Positions 9,492-23,097 of a stretch of 64,000 nt of DNA are shown one piece after another; positions within the stretch are counted from its first letter, which is position 1; the number at the start of each line of letters is the position of its first letter. The stretch covers positions 1,116,001-1,180,000 of the forward strand of contig JAOSJU010000001.1 of NCBI GenBank assembly GCA_027493945.1, in the 5' to 3' direction. The translations under genes and the position numbers were made by a program. The notes under the pieces were generated by a model. That model was not told where the DNA came from and searched no databases. It worked only from the letters and a program-made list of their open reading frames with translations. Origin of the DNA: Burkholderiaceae bacterium. GTDB taxonomy: Bacteria; Pseudomonadota; Gammaproteobacteria; Burkholderiales; Burkholderiaceae_E.

Positions 9492-12400
9492 ATGACCCTT
9501 GCAAGCGTTTCGCTCGATGACAAGTATCGCGCCGAGCACGGACGCGTGTTCCTCACCGGGGTGCAGGCGCTGGCGCGGCTGCCGATGCTGCAGCGCCAGC
9601 GTGACGCCGCCGCCGGGCTGAACACTGCCGGCTACGTCTCGGGATACCGCGGCTCGCCGCTGGCCGGGCTCGACACCGCATTGCACGGCGCGAAGGCCTT
9701 CCTCGACGCGCAGCACATCACCTTCCGTCCGGCGGTGAACGAGGAACTCGCCGCCACCGCCATCTGGGGAACGCAGCAGCTGCACCTGTTCCCCGATCCG
9801 CGGTTCGACGGCGTCTTCGCCATGTGGTACGGCAAGGGCCCCGGCGTCGACCGCTCGATCGACGTCTTCAAGAACGCCAACTATGCCGGCACCGCGAAGC
9901 ACGGCGGAGTGCTGGTCGTGGCCGGCGACGATCCGGGCGCGCGTTCGTCGTCGGTGGCCCACCAGAGCGACCACGCCTTCTCGGCCTGCGGCATACCGGT
10001 GCTCGCGCCGGCAGGCATCCAGGAGTACCTCGACCTCGGCCTGCACGGCTGGGCGATGTCGCGCTACTCGGGTTGCTGGGTCGCGCTCAAGACCACCACC
10101 GACACCGTCGAGAGCTCGGGCCCGGTGGTCATCGACGCCGATCGCATCGACGTGCGCCTTCCCGACGATTTCCGGCTGCCACCCGACGGCCTGCACCTGC
10201 GCTGGCCCGATCCGCAACTGGTGCAGGAACGCCGGATGCTCGAATTCAAGGTGTACGCGGCGCTCGCGTACGCCCGCGCCAACCGGCTCGACCACATCGT
10301 CTTCGATTCGCCGCGCCCGCGCCTGGGCATCATCGCCAGCGGCAAGGCGTACCTCGATACGCGCCGGGCGCTCGACGACCTGGGTATCGACGCGCGCACC
10401 GCCGCCGACATCGGGCTGCGGCTCTACAAGGTGGCCATGCCGTGGCCGCTGGAGGCCGACGGCGTACGCCGCTTCGCCGAAGGGCTGGAGGAGATCCTCG
10501 TCATCGAGGAAAAGCGCCAGCTCATCGAATACCAGATCAAGGAACAGCTCTACAACTGGCGCGAGGACGTGCGCCCGCGCGTGGTCGGCAAGTTCCCCGA
10601 CGTCGACGAATGGATGCCGACGGCCGCCGGCGCCGCGGGCCCGGCCGCCTCGCCGGACGGCGGCGCGCAGTCGGGCGCGCAGTCGGGTGGGCAGTACGGC
10701 CGCTGGCTCGTGCCGCCGACCGGCGAGCTCACGCCGGCGATCGTGGCGCGCGCCATCGCCGCGCGCCTGGGGCGTTTCCACAGTTCGCCCGCGATTCGCG
10801 AGCGACTGGCGACGCTCGGCGCCATCGACGCCACGCTGGCGCGCCCGCGCCCGTCGATGGTGCGCACGCCGTGGTTCTGCTCGGGCTGCCCGCACAACCG
10901 CTCGACCGTGGTGCCGGAAGGCTCGGCGGCACTGGCCGGCGTGGGCTGTCACCTGATGGCAGTGTCGATGGGCCGCAATACCTCCACCATCGCCCAGATG
11001 GGCGGCGAAGGCGTGAGCTGGCTCGGCATCGCCGGGCACTCGGGCACGCGCCACATCTTCGCCAACATGGGCGACGGTACCTACTACCACTCCGGGCTGC
11101 TCGCGATCCGTGCGGCGGTGGCCGCGGGCGTCGACATCACCTACAAGATCCTCTACAACGACGCGGTGGCCATGACCGGCGGCCAGCCGGTCGACGGCCC
11201 GCTCACCGTGCCGCAGATCACGCGCCAGCTGGCCGCCGAAGGCGTCGAGCACATCGAGGTGCTCGCCGAAGACCCGACCACCTATCCGCGCGACACCGGA
11301 TTCGCCCCCGGCGTGCAGGTGCGCTCGCGCGACGAACTCGACGCGGTGCAGCGACGGCTGCGCGAAATGCGCGGCGTCACGGTCATCGTCTACGACCAGA
11401 CCTGCGCCGCAGAAAAACGCCGGCGACGCAAGCGCGGTGCCTATCCCGACCCGGCGCGACGCGTGTTCATCAACGAACTCGTCTGCGAAGGCTGCGGCGA
11501 CTGCAGTGTCAAGTCGAACTGCCTGTCGGTGGTGCCGATGGAGACCGAGTTCGGCCGAAAGCGCGCGATCGACCAGTTCTCGTGCAACAAGGACTACTCC
11601 TGCGTCGACGGCTTCTGCCCGAGCTTCGTGACCGTCGAAGGCGGCGCGCTGCGCAAGCGCCAGCCGGTGGGCACCGACGCCGGCGCCTTTGCCGCGCTGC
11701 CCGAACCCGCACTGCCGAGCCTCGCGCGCCCCTGGAGCATCGTCGTCGCCGGCATCGGCGGTACCGGCGTGGTCACCATCGGCGCGCTGCTCGGCATGGC
11801 GGCGCACCTCGAAGGCAAGGCGGTCTCGGTGCTCGACATGACGGGTCTCGCCCAGAAGGGCGGTGCGGTGATGTCGCACGTGCGCCTGGCCGGCGACCAT
11901 GGGGTCCTGCACGCGGCGCGCGTGGCCACCGGCGAGGCCGACGTCGTGCTCGGCTGCGATCTCATCGTGACGACCAGCGAGGACGCGCTCTCGAAGATGC
12001 GCGCCGGCCTCACGCGCGCCGTCGTCAACACCGGACAGGCGATCACCGGCGACTTCGTGCGCAACCCCGACTACCCGTTCCCGCTGGCCGCGATGCAGCG
12101 CCAGGTACGCGATGCGGTGGGCGGCGACGCGGCGACCTTCGTCGATTCCGCGCGCCTGGCCACCCTGCTGATGGGCCACTCGATCGCGGCCAACATCTTC
12201 ATGCTCGGCTTCGCCTGGCAGCTCGGACTGGTGCCGGTGTCGGCCGAGGCGATCATGCGCGCGATCGAACTCAACGGCGTGGCCGCTGCCGACAACCGCG
12301 ACGCGTTCCTGTGGGGCCGGCGCACGGCGTTCGACCCCGAAGGCGTCGAGCGGATCGCCGCCGCTGCCGAGCCGACGATGCCGACGCACCGGCTCTCCGG

Positions 12401-13079
12401 AAGCCTGGAGGAAACCATCGAGCGGCGCCACGCCTGGCTGGTGGCCTACCAGGACGAGGCCTACGCGCGCCGCTACACCGACCTCGTCGCCCGCGTGCGG
12501 CGCGCCGAGCACGAGTCGCTGCCCGGCAGCACGCAACTCACCGAAGCGGTGGCGCGCGGCTGGTTCCGGTTGCTCGCGCGCAAGGACCCCTACGAGGTGG
12601 CGCGCCTGTTCACCGACGCCGAGTTCGAACGGGCGCTGCACGCCACCTTCGAGGGCGATTTCAGCCTGAACTTCCACCTCGGCTATCCGCAATGGGGAAG
12701 CGTCGACCCGCACACCGGCGAGACGAAGAAGCGCCGCTACGGGCCGTGGATGATGCACCTGTTCCGGGTGCTGGCGCGCCTGAAGCGCCTGCGCGACACG
12801 CCCTTCGATCCCTTCGGCCGAAGCGCAGAGCGCCGTCTCGAGCGCGCGCTGATGGCGCGCTACGAATCCACCGTGGACACGCTGCTTGCCGGCCTCGGTG
12901 CCGATACGCTCGCGCTCGCGGTGCAGGTCGCACGCCTGCCCGAGAGCATCCGCGGCTACGGCCCGATCCGGCAACGCGCGGCGCAGGCGGCCGCCCGCCA
13001 GGAGGAGCAGTTGCTCGAGTCGATGCGCGAACGAATCGCCGGGCGGGCGAGCCGCAGCGTCCCGGTCGAGCTCGTCTAG
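9492..13079 (+). CDS. Indolepyruvate:ferredoxin oxidoreductase family protein, fused subunits
   Basis: This 1195-residue protein has the architecture of aerobic fused IorA-IorB enzymes: an N-terminal pyrimidine-binding half (from about residue 15), a thiamine-diphosphate-binding region (about 430-600, including NMGDGTYYHSG), a cluster-binding segment with CEGCGDC plus C677 (residues 665-677), and a C-terminal gamma-type domain starting GIGGTGVVT near 754. Such enzymes decarboxylate 2-oxo acids (aryl pyruvates or branched 2-oxo acids) to acyl-CoA. An extra CSGCPHN motif near 461 and CNKDYSCVDGFC near 698 are typical of this long form. Placement after the Liv importer suggests a role in catabolism of the imported acid. 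Confidence 0.88.
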   Translation: MTLASVSLDDKYRAEHGRVFLTGVQALARLPMLQRQRDAAAGLNTAGYVSGYRGSPLAGLDTALHGAKAFLDAQHITFRPAVNEELAATAIWGTQQLHLFPDPRFDGVFAMWYGKGPGVDRSIDVFKNANYAGTAKHGGVLVVAGDDPGARSSSVAHQSDHAFSACGIPVLAPAGIQEYLDLGLHGWAMSRYSGCWVALKTTTDTVESSGPVVIDADRIDVRLPDDFRLPPDGLHLRWPDPQLVQERRMLEFKVYAALAYARANRLDHIVFDSPRPRLGIIASGKAYLDTRRALDDLGIDARTAADIGLRLYKVAMPWPLEADGVRRFAEGLEEILVIEEKRQLIEYQIKEQLYNWREDVRPRVVGKFPDVDEWMPTAAGAAGPAASPDGGAQSGAQSGGQYGRWLVPPTGELTPAIVARAIAARLGRFHSSPAIRERLATLGAIDATLARPRPSMVRTPWFCSGCPHNRSTVVPEGSAALAGVGCHLMAVSMGRNTSTIAQMGGEGVSWLGIAGHSGTRHIFANMGDGTYYHSGLLAIRAAVAAGVDITYKILYNDAVAMTGGQPVDGPLTVPQITRQLAAEGVEHIEVLAEDPTTYPRDTGFAPGVQVRSRDELDAVQRRLREMRGVTVIVYDQTCAAEKRRRRKRGAYPDPARRVFINELVCEGCGDCSVKSNCLSVVPMETEFGRKRAIDQFSCNKDYSCVDGFCPSFVTVEGGALRKRQPVGTDAGAFAALPEPALPSLARPWSIVVAGIGGTGVVTIGALLGMAAHLEGKAVSVLDMTGLAQKGGAVMSHVRLAGDHGVLHAARVATGEADVVLGCDLIVTTSEDALSKMRAGLTRAVVNTGQAITGDFVRNPDYPFPLAAMQRQVRDAVGGDAATFVDSARLATLLMGHSIAANIFMLGFAWQLGLVPVSAEAIMRAIELNGVAAADNRDAFLWGRRTAFDPEGVERIAAAAEPTMPTHRLSGSLEETIERRHAWLVAYQDEAYARRYTDLVARVRRAEHESLPGSTQLTEAVARGWFRLLARKDPYEVARLFTDAEFERALHATFEGDFSLNFHLGYPQWGSVDPHTGETKKRRYGPWMMHLFRVLARLKRLRDTPFDPFGRSAERRLERALMARYESTVDTLLAGLGADTLALAVQVARLPESIRGYGPIRQRAAQAAARQEEQLLESMRERIAGRASRSVPVELV

Positions 13080-13101
13080 CGACGCGCGGGGTCGTTGCGC
13101 C

Positions 13102-14304
13102 TTGGACAGCCTGCGCCAGCGTCTCGCCCCGTTGCTGGCCAGTGCGTTCCGGCCGTTCTACCTGCTCGGCATCGCCTACGGGCTGGCGCTGATGGCCGCG
13201 TGGACAGGCGCATGGCTGGGGATCTGGTCTGCACCCCTCGCCGGACTTTCGCTGCGCCAGCTGCACGGGCACGAAATGCTGTTCGGTTTCGCCGCTGCGG
13301 TCGTGATCGGCATCGTGCTGACCGCGCTGCCGAGCTGGGCGCACACGCCGGAAGTGCGCGGTGCTCCTCTGGCCGTGCTGGTACTTGTCTGGCTGGCCGG
13401 ACGGCTTGTCTTCTGGGGCGGCCACTGGCCAGCCGCACCGTGGCGCGCAGCGATCGACCTGGCGTTCTTTCCCGCGGTGTTCGTCATCGTCACCCCTTGC
13501 CTGCTGCGCGCCGCCAATCGGCTCTATCTGCTCCTGCTGCCGATCCTCCTCGCCCTGTTCGGCGCCCATCTCGCGTGGTACGTCGGCGTGCTGGCCGGCA
13601 GCGATCACCTCGCCATCGTCGGCCTACGCGCCGGCGTCTACGGCCTGGTCGTCCTCTACGTGCTCAAGGGTGGCGTGCTCACGCCGGTGTTCACCGGCAA
13701 TGCGCTGCGCGAGGCGCGACGCGGCGACCAGGCGCCCTTCGTGATGGCGCTGGACGTGGCAGCGGTGGCAGTCGTGGTCGCGCTGGGCTGCCTCGATCTC
13801 GCGGGCGCGCCCGCGAGCTGGATCGGCGCAGCGGCCGTCGCCTGCACGCTGGTCCACGCGTGGCGGTTGGCGCGCTGGAAAGGCTGGCGTGTCGTCGATG
13901 CGCCACTTGTGTCGGCGATGCATCTGGGCTTCGCTTGGCTGCTGTGCGCCTTCGCGCTGAAGGCGGCGGCCGAACTCGGGTCGGCCGTGCCCGAAGCGGC
14001 CTGGGTGCACGCCTTCACCGTGGGCAGCCTCGGCCTGATGATGCTCGCGCTGATGACGCGCGTGGTGCTGCGCCATACCGGGCGAACACCGATTGCACCG
14101 CAGGCGATCCGCATCGCCATGGCGGCGATGTTTCTCGCCGCGCTGGCACGCCTGGCCGCCGTCCAGATGGGTGCCACGGGCCATGGCCTGGTGGCGCTGG
14201 CCGCGCTGCTGTGGCTGGCGCCGTTCGCCGTCTGGTTCGCGCTGTACGCGGCAATGCTGGTGGTCCCCAGCCTGCCGCGCGAGGTGCGCGAGCCGCTGTC
14301 GTAG
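13102..14304 (+). CDS. nnrS: NnrS family membrane protein
   Basis: This protein of about 400 residues is almost entirely hydrophobic, with about 12 membrane segments, and contains the histidine-rich signature of NnrS near the start (LHGHEMLFGF) and further conserved histidines in MHLGFAW and LMMLALMTRVVLRHTG. NnrS is a haem/copper membrane protein linked to nitric oxide stress in denitrifiers. I used TTG 13102 as start because no ATG precedes the conserved N-terminus and upstream sequence is the end of the previous gene. No denitrification genes are visible near it, so its link to this locus is unclear. Confidence 0.8.
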   Translation: MDSLRQRLAPLLASAFRPFYLLGIAYGLALMAAWTGAWLGIWSAPLAGLSLRQLHGHEMLFGFAAAVVIGIVLTALPSWAHTPEVRGAPLAVLVLVWLAGRLVFWGGHWPAAPWRAAIDLAFFPAVFVIVTPCLLRAANRLYLLLLPILLALFGAHLAWYVGVLAGSDHLAIVGLRAGVYGLVVLYVLKGGVLTPVFTGNALREARRGDQAPFVMALDVAAVAVVVALGCLDLAGAPASWIGAAAVACTLVHAWRLARWKGWRVVDAPLVSAMHLGFAWLLCAFALKAAAELGSAVPEAAWVHAFTVGSLGLMMLALMTRVVLRHTGRTPIAPQAIRIAMAAMFLAALARLAAVQMGATGHGLVALAALLWLAPFAVWFALYAAMLVVPSLPREVREPLS

Positions 14305-14318
14305 GTATCCGTCGCGAC

Positions 14319-15008
14319 TCAACGCGCGTAGCGAGCCTGGATCACCTGGGCGAGGATGGCCACCGCAATCTCCACCGGGGCGCGTCCGCCCAGGTCGAGT
14401 CCGATGGGCGCACGGATGCGCCCAAGGGCATCGCCGAGTCCGGCCGCCGTGAGCCGCTCCACCCGCTTGGCGTGGGTGCGCGTGCTGCCCAGCGCGCCGA
14501 TGTAGAACGCCGGGCTGCGCAGCGCAGCCGTGAGCGCGAGATCGTCCAGCTTCGGGTCGTGCGACAGCGTCACCACCGCAGTCTCGGCGTCGATGCCGAG
14601 CTGGGCGATCGCCTCGTCGGGCCATAGCGAGACCATGTTCACTCCGGGCAGCCGTTCCGTCGTGCCGAAGGCGCGGCGCGGGTCGATCACCGTCACCTCG
14701 TAGCCGGCCATCGCCGCCATCGGCGCCAGCGCCTGCGCGATGTGGACTGCGCCCACCACGATCATCCGCGGCGGCCGCGCGTGGCAACGCACGAACAGCG
14801 ACTCGTCGTGTTGCCCCAAGGAGCCGCTGCGATTGCCGCGCAGCCGCTGGCGGGTCTCATCCACCTGCTCGGCGGTCAACACGAGCTCGCCCGACACGTC
14901 ATCGTGATGCACCAGCGCCTGGAGGCCGTCGGCCAGCCGCGTGACCACGGCCACCGGCCGCCGAGCCGTCCGGTCGGCGAGCACCTGCTCGAACAGTTTC
15001 GCCTTCAC
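14319..15008 (-). CDS. XdhC-family protein, Rossmann-type C-terminal domain
   Basis: This 229-residue protein contains the nucleotide-binding half of XdhC (VVGAVHIAQALAPMA, then YIGALGSTRTHAKR and APIGLDLGGRAPVEIAVAI), used to sulfurate and insert molybdenum cofactor into xanthine dehydrogenase-type enzymes. The GTG start overlaps the stop of the upstream XdhC N-terminal-domain frame (GTGA), so the two halves are encoded as adjacent, coupled genes. Its target is probably the Mo-hydroxylase whose large subunit begins this window. The gene converges on nnrS with only 14 bases between stops. Confidence 0.83.
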   Translation of the reverse strand: MKAKLFEQVLADRTARRPVAVVTRLADGLQALVHHDDVSGELVLTAEQVDETRQRLRGNRSGSLGQHDESLFVRCHARPPRMIVVGAVHIAQALAPMAAMAGYEVTVIDPRRAFGTTERLPGVNMVSLWPDEAIAQLGIDAETAVVTLSHDPKLDDLALTAALRSPAFYIGALGSTRTHAKRVERLTAAGLGDALGRIRAPIGLDLGGRAPVEIAVAILAQVIQARYAR

Positions 15009-16123
15009 CCGATCCGCTCCACGTACACCTGTACCTTGCCGCCGCAGGCCAATCCCACGTCCCAGGCCTGCTGGTCGCTCACGCCGAACTCGAGCAGCTT
15101 CGGCGTGCCCTGCGCGATCACGCCGAGCGCTTCCGCAATCACCGCCCCCTCGACGCAGCCCCCGAAACCGAACCGACGAAGCCCCCACCCTCCTCGACGG
15201 CCAGATGGCTGCCTTCGGCACGTGGCGACGAGCCCCGGGTGCGCACCACCGTCGCGAGCGCCACGCCCTTGCCGGCGGCTCGCCAACGCTGCAGGTGCTC
15301 GAACAATTCGTCGTCGGTGGCCGGCGCCCCGCCATCCCCGGGTGCCGCTGGGGCGCCGCGCAACCGACGGCCGATGCCGCCGGCCCGTGCATGTCGATCC
15401 AGCGCATCGACCAGCGCCGCGACGCCTTTGCCGTCGGTGGCCACGGTGCTCAGCACCGGAACCGTCCAGCCGACTCGATGGCGCAGTCCGGGTGCGGTCT
15501 CGAGGTCGCGGGCGGTGCGCGCAGCGAGCGGCAGATCAGCCTTGTTCACGATGAGAACGTCGGCGATCTCCGAGGATACCGGCCTTGATCGCCTGCACTT
15601 CGTCGCCGAGCCCCGGCGGGCAGACGACCACGTTGGTGTCCGCGAAGCGGCCGATCTCGACCTCGGACTGGCCGGTACCCACGGTCTCGACGATGACGAC
15701 GTCGAAGCCGGCCGCATCGAACAGGTCGATGATCCGTCCCGCGCTTCGCGACAAGCCTCCGAGGTGGCCGCGCGACGACACCGAGCGGATGAACACGCCC
15801 TCGTCCTCGCCGGGTTCGCCCATCCGGACACGATCGCCGAGCAGCGCACCGCCGCTGATCGGGCTGGACGGATCGATCGCCAGCACCGCCACGCTGCGCG
15901 CGCGTGCCCGCAACTCGCGCAACAGTGCGCTGATCAGCGTGGACTTGCCCGCGCCGGGCGCCCCGGTGATGCCGATCACGTGGGCGCGCCCGCGTCGGGG
16001 TGCGAGTGCCGCGTGCAGTTCGTCGGCCCCCGGGCGATCGTTCTCGAGCACGGACACGGCGCGCGCCAGCACCACGCGCGATCCATCGAGAACGGCCTTG
16101 GGATCGATGCTGTCGATGTTCAT
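15005..16123 (-). CDS. MeaB/ArgK-like GTPase apparently fused to XdhC/CoxI N-terminal domain (two compensating frameshifts)
   Basis: Reading from 16123, residues 1-about 265 are MeaB-like: P-loop GAPGAGKS at 54-61, DPSSPISGGALLGDR, the ETVGTGQSE switch and NKAD specificity motif. MeaB proteins are G3E GTPases that guard cobalamin-dependent acyl-CoA mutases. Without a stop codon the frame continues into about 107 residues of an XdhC N-terminal domain (ELFEHLQRWRAAGKGVALATV, then CVEGAV and LACGGK). Two one-base indels interrupt it: an extra base near 15570 and a lost base in a G run near 15163; together they restore frame. The MeaB part lacks the usual C-terminal dimerisation tail. Fusion is inferred after correcting both indels and could hide a missed stop. 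Confidence 0.65.
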
Positions 16124-16171
16124 CGCCGCGCCTGAAGAAGTGGCTCCCGGATCGTGCATTGTTGCACACAC

Positions 16172-16199
16172 AAAAAAAAGCCCGCGAAACTCGCGGGCT
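16172..16199 (-). terminator. Rho-independent terminator
   Basis: On the minus strand a 9-bp stem (AGCCCGCGA / TCGCGGGCT) with a 3-base loop is followed by 8 T residues. It ends transcription of the small gene at 16268-16546 before the MeaB/XdhC genes, which therefore need their own promoter in the short gap downstream. Confidence 0.9.
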
Positions 16200-16267
16200 C
16201 AATCCACTTGTCAAGTGGAGGAGGAGACACGGTGGGGGCAGCGAACCGGTCGCCGCCCGTGATCAGG

Positions 16268-16546
16268 TCAGCGCCACTCCTGGCGCGCAGCGGCAGCCTG
16301 CACATCCGCATGAACGCGCGGATCGTCCTGCATCAGCTGCATGAAAAGCCGTTCCTGCCGGCGCTGGCGCGCGCGCTCGATCACGCGGGCAACCATCCCG
16401 GCGATCCCGGCGGCCGGGGCCTTCGAGGCCTTGGCGGCGTTCTTGCCCGTGGGGCGCGCCGCTCCGCGGCTGAACATGTCTGCGACGGCCTGCCCGCCGC
16501 GAATGACCCGATCCAGGCCTTCGTGGGTGGTGACAAGCGTACTCAT
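16268..16546 (-). CDS. Small hypothetical protein
   Basis: This 92-residue protein is not recognised. It is alanine- and arginine-rich, with a probable amphipathic helix around VARVIERARQRRQERLFMQ. A clear ribosome site (AGGGAG) sits 7 bases before ATG and a strong terminator follows the gene, so it looks genuinely expressed as a single-gene unit. It is divergent from the LysR regulator 124 bases away, an arrangement in which the regulator often controls its neighbour. Confidence 0.6.
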   Translation of the reverse strand: MSTLVTTHEGLDRVIRGGQAVADMFSRGAARPTGKNAAKASKAPAAGIAGMVARVIERARQRRQERLFMQLMQDDPRVHADVQAAAARQEWR

Positions 16547-16670
16547 CTTGAACTCCCTATCGGATGTTGCACTGCAATGATTCCATTATCGGGATTCCAA
16601 GGTATTTTTCCAATTGATATTGGCGATGAGTACAATTCACCTCAGTTATTGTTTATGCGGGTAAGCCCTC
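16547..16670. promoter_or_regulatory. Divergent promoter region between small gene and LysR regulator
   Basis: This 124-base stretch is markedly AT-richer than its surroundings and separates two divergent starts. It contains A/T-rich segments such as ATTCCATTATCGGGAT that could serve as LysR-type operator and promoter elements. No exact boxes can be fixed by eye. Confidence 0.45.
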
Positions 16671-17675
16671 ATGAATTTTCGCACCCTCGACCTGAACCTG
16701 CTGCGCGTCTTCGACGAAGTCATGATCGAGCGCAACCTGACACGCGCCGCAAGCAAGCTCGCGATGACGCAGCCTGCAGTGAGCAATGCACTCAAGCGCC
16801 TGCGCGAGGCGCTGGGCGACGACCTGGTCGTGCGCTCGGGCTACGGGGTCGAGCCCACGCCGACCGCGCTGTCGCTGTGGCCGACGGTACGTGATGCCCT
16901 CGAGCAATTGCGCTCGGCGTTCACGCCTTCGACCTTCGTACCGTCCGAAGCGTGTACCTTGTTCACGCTGGCAATGGCCGACGCGACCGCGTCGCTGCTG
17001 ATCCCGCCGCTGGTGGCGATCGTCGATCGCGAGGCTCCCGGGGTGACGCTGCGAGTGGTGCCGCTGTCGACCCGCGATCCGCGCCAGATGCTGATGACCC
17101 AGGACGTCGACGTGGCCGTCGGACATTTCCCGGGGGTGATCACCGCGGTCTCGGTCGAGGAAATGCATCCCGGCTCGGTGGCTGCGTTCGGCCACCGTCG
17201 GCTCTACAGCAGCCACTACACCTGCGTGATGCGCCGCGATCATCCGCTGGCACACGGCGACCTGACCCTCGATGCCTACTGCGCCGCGAACCACCTGCTG
17301 GTGAGCGTCTCCGGCCGGCCGTTCGGCAACATCGACGAGACGCTTGCCGCGCTCGGCCGTACCCGCCGGATCGTGCTCACCGTGAACCAGTTCTTCACCG
17401 CCGGCATCGTGGTCGCGAACTCAGACCTGCTGACTGCGCTGCCGCGCCACTTCCTCGCCTCTACTGGCACCACCGACAAGGTGGCGGTACGCCCGCTGCC
17501 GATGGAGCTTCCCCGCGTGGACGTCGAAGCCCTGTGGCTGCGCCGCCGCGCCGGGCGGCCCGGGCACGAGTGGCTGCGCGCATCGATCGCGCGCGCAGCG
17601 GCGACCCCGTTGCGTGAGCGCCAGCCCGGAGCGATCCCGCCGATGCTCGCGCAGGATGCCGAGCAGTCGGACTGA
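16671..17675 (+). CDS. LysR-family transcriptional regulator
   Basis: This 334-residue protein has the LysR N-terminal winged helix-turn-helix (LDLNLLRVFDEVMIERNLTRA then SKLAMTQPAVSNALKRLRE) at residues 6-65 and an effector domain from about 90. The opening resembles the NodD/NahR/LinR subgroup, which senses aromatic or phenolic inducers. It starts at ATG 16671, divergent from the small gene. Its target may be that gene or itself. It ends about 65 bases before the shared terminator with the rRNA operon. Confidence 0.88.
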   Translation: MNFRTLDLNLLRVFDEVMIERNLTRAASKLAMTQPAVSNALKRLREALGDDLVVRSGYGVEPTPTALSLWPTVRDALEQLRSAFTPSTFVPSEACTLFTLAMADATASLLIPPLVAIVDREAPGVTLRVVPLSTRDPRQMLMTQDVDVAVGHFPGVITAVSVEEMHPGSVAAFGHRRLYSSHYTCVMRRDHPLAHGDLTLDAYCAANHLLVSVSGRPFGNIDETLAALGRTRRIVLTVNQFFTAGIVVANSDLLTALPRHFLASTGTTDKVAVRPLPMELPRVDVEALWLRRRAGRPGHEWLRASIARAAATPLRERQPGAIPPMLAQDAEQSD

Positions 17676-17740
17676 CTGCTGCCCCGTTGCGGGCGCGGGG
17701 ATCAGTGCCGTGCCCCGTCCGCACACAGCGAGCGCACAAA

Positions 17741-17770
17741 CAAGAAAGCCACCCGAAGGTGGCTTTCTTG
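17741..17770. terminator. Bidirectional terminator between lysR-type gene and rrn operon
   Basis: A perfect 13-bp stem with a CGAA tetraloop (CAAGAAAGCCACC / GGTGGCTTTCTTG). The A/T-rich outer part of the stem gives U-rich ends in both directions, so it can end both the LysR gene and the minus-strand rRNA operon. Confidence 0.85.
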
Positions 17771-17782
17771 CGTCGGAAATTT

Positions 17783-17898
17783 GCCTGACGATGTCCTACT
17801 TTCACGAGCGAGCTGCTCACTATCATCGGCGCTGCAGCGTTTCACGGTCCTGTTCGGGATGGGAAGGCGTGGTTCCACTGCGCTATGGTCATCAGGCA
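17783..17898 (-). rRNA. rrf: 5S ribosomal RNA
   Basis: On the minus strand the segment reads as a canonical bacterial 5S RNA, including CCATAGCGCAGTGGAACCAC, CCCATCCCGAAC and a closing helix of TGCCTGA with its complement. It is the last gene of the operon, about 165 bases after the 23S 3' end and 13 bases before the terminator stem. Confidence 0.93.
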
Positions 17899-18053
17899 TG
17901 ACTTGTTGCCCGCCCGGCCGACCGGTTTCCCGGTCGGCGTGCGAGCCAATTCGGATAGAAGAAATCGCAACAGCCGCTGATCTGTTTTCGTGTCCGGGCG
18001 GGACACGGGGTTTGTGAGGCATCCACAACCTTGCGGCACAAGCGCTGAGCTTT

Positions 18054-18064
18054 CGCAAAGTTAT

Positions 18065-18073
<9 letters not shown>
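18054..18073 (-). other. 23S precursor processing stem, 3' arm
   Basis: The 3' flank of 23S is complementary, with one change in 20 positions, to the 5' flank at 21082-21101. Together they form the long helix cut by RNase III when the 23S precursor is released. Confidence 0.75.
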
Positions 18074-21081
<3,008 letters not shown>

Positions 21082-21088
<7 letters not shown>

Positions 21089-21101
21089 CCATAACTTTGC
21101 G
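21082..21101 (-). other. 23S precursor processing stem, 5' arm
   Basis: The 5' flank of 23S, complementary to 18054-18073 except at one position that can form a G-U pair. Confidence 0.75.
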
Positions 21102-21231
21102 CACTCCATGAGAGTGAGTGCAGGATCAAGCTCGCGTTATGCCGCAATTCTCTGGTTTAAAGAGAACAGTTGTGTATGCAATCACATACCCGTATCCAGA
21201 TCAAAAAGACTGAATACGATATCTTCTTCCG

Positions 21232-21246
21232 AATTGTTAAAGAACA
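21232..21246 (-). promoter_or_regulatory. boxA antitermination element before 23S
   Basis: On the minus strand the spacer between tRNA-Ala and 23S reads TGTTCTTTAACAATT, a close match to the boxA element bound by NusB/S10 in rRNA antitermination. Confidence 0.75.
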
Positions 21247-21344
21247 GCCGACTCATTCAACGAGGAATGATGCGCAAGCGACCTCTGTCGAACTCGCTTG
21301 CGGATCGCCCCTGGGGTTCTGCCACCGGCCCGCCATGGAGGGAG

Positions 21345-21420
21345 TGGTGGAGGTGAACGGGATCGAACCGATGACCCCCTGCTTGCAAAGCAGGTGCTCT
21401 CCCAGCTGAGCTACACCCCC
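21345..21420 (-). tRNA. tRNA-Ala (anticodon TGC)
   Basis: A full cloverleaf of 76 bases with encoded CCA, starting GGGGGTGTAGCTCAGCTGGG on the minus strand and with TGC in the anticodon loop. It lies in the 16S-23S spacer, 10 bases after tRNA-Ile. Confidence 0.95.
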
Positions 21421-21430
21421 GTGTAAACCG

Positions 21431-21507
21431 TGGTGGGTCTGGCTGGATTCGAACCAGCGACCCCCGCCTTATCAAGACGGTGCTCTAACCAGCTGAGCTA
21501 CAGACCC
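21431..21507 (-). tRNA. tRNA-Ile (anticodon GAT)
   Basis: A full cloverleaf of 77 bases with encoded CCA, starting GGGTCTGTAGCTCAGCTGGT and with anticodon GAT inside CTTGATAAG. It is the first tRNA of the rRNA spacer. Confidence 0.95.
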
Positions 21508-21526
21508 AGTTGTTATGAACCGGATG

Positions 21527-21546
21527 ACAGCCGATAAGTGTGGGCG
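21527..21546 (-). other. 16S precursor processing stem, 3' arm
   Basis: Twenty bases just after the 16S 3' end are the perfect complement of 23276-23295 upstream of 16S. This long perfect helix encloses 16S and is the expected RNase III substrate. Confidence 0.85.
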
Positions 21547-21568
21547 CCCGTGCTTGGCGCGATCTCTG

Positions 21569-23097
<1,529 letters not shown>

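Noticed and set aside
9408..12974. 1188-codon open frame on the minus strand
   Set aside because: Antisense shadow of the indolepyruvate oxidoreductase, which has conserved catalytic and cluster motifs.
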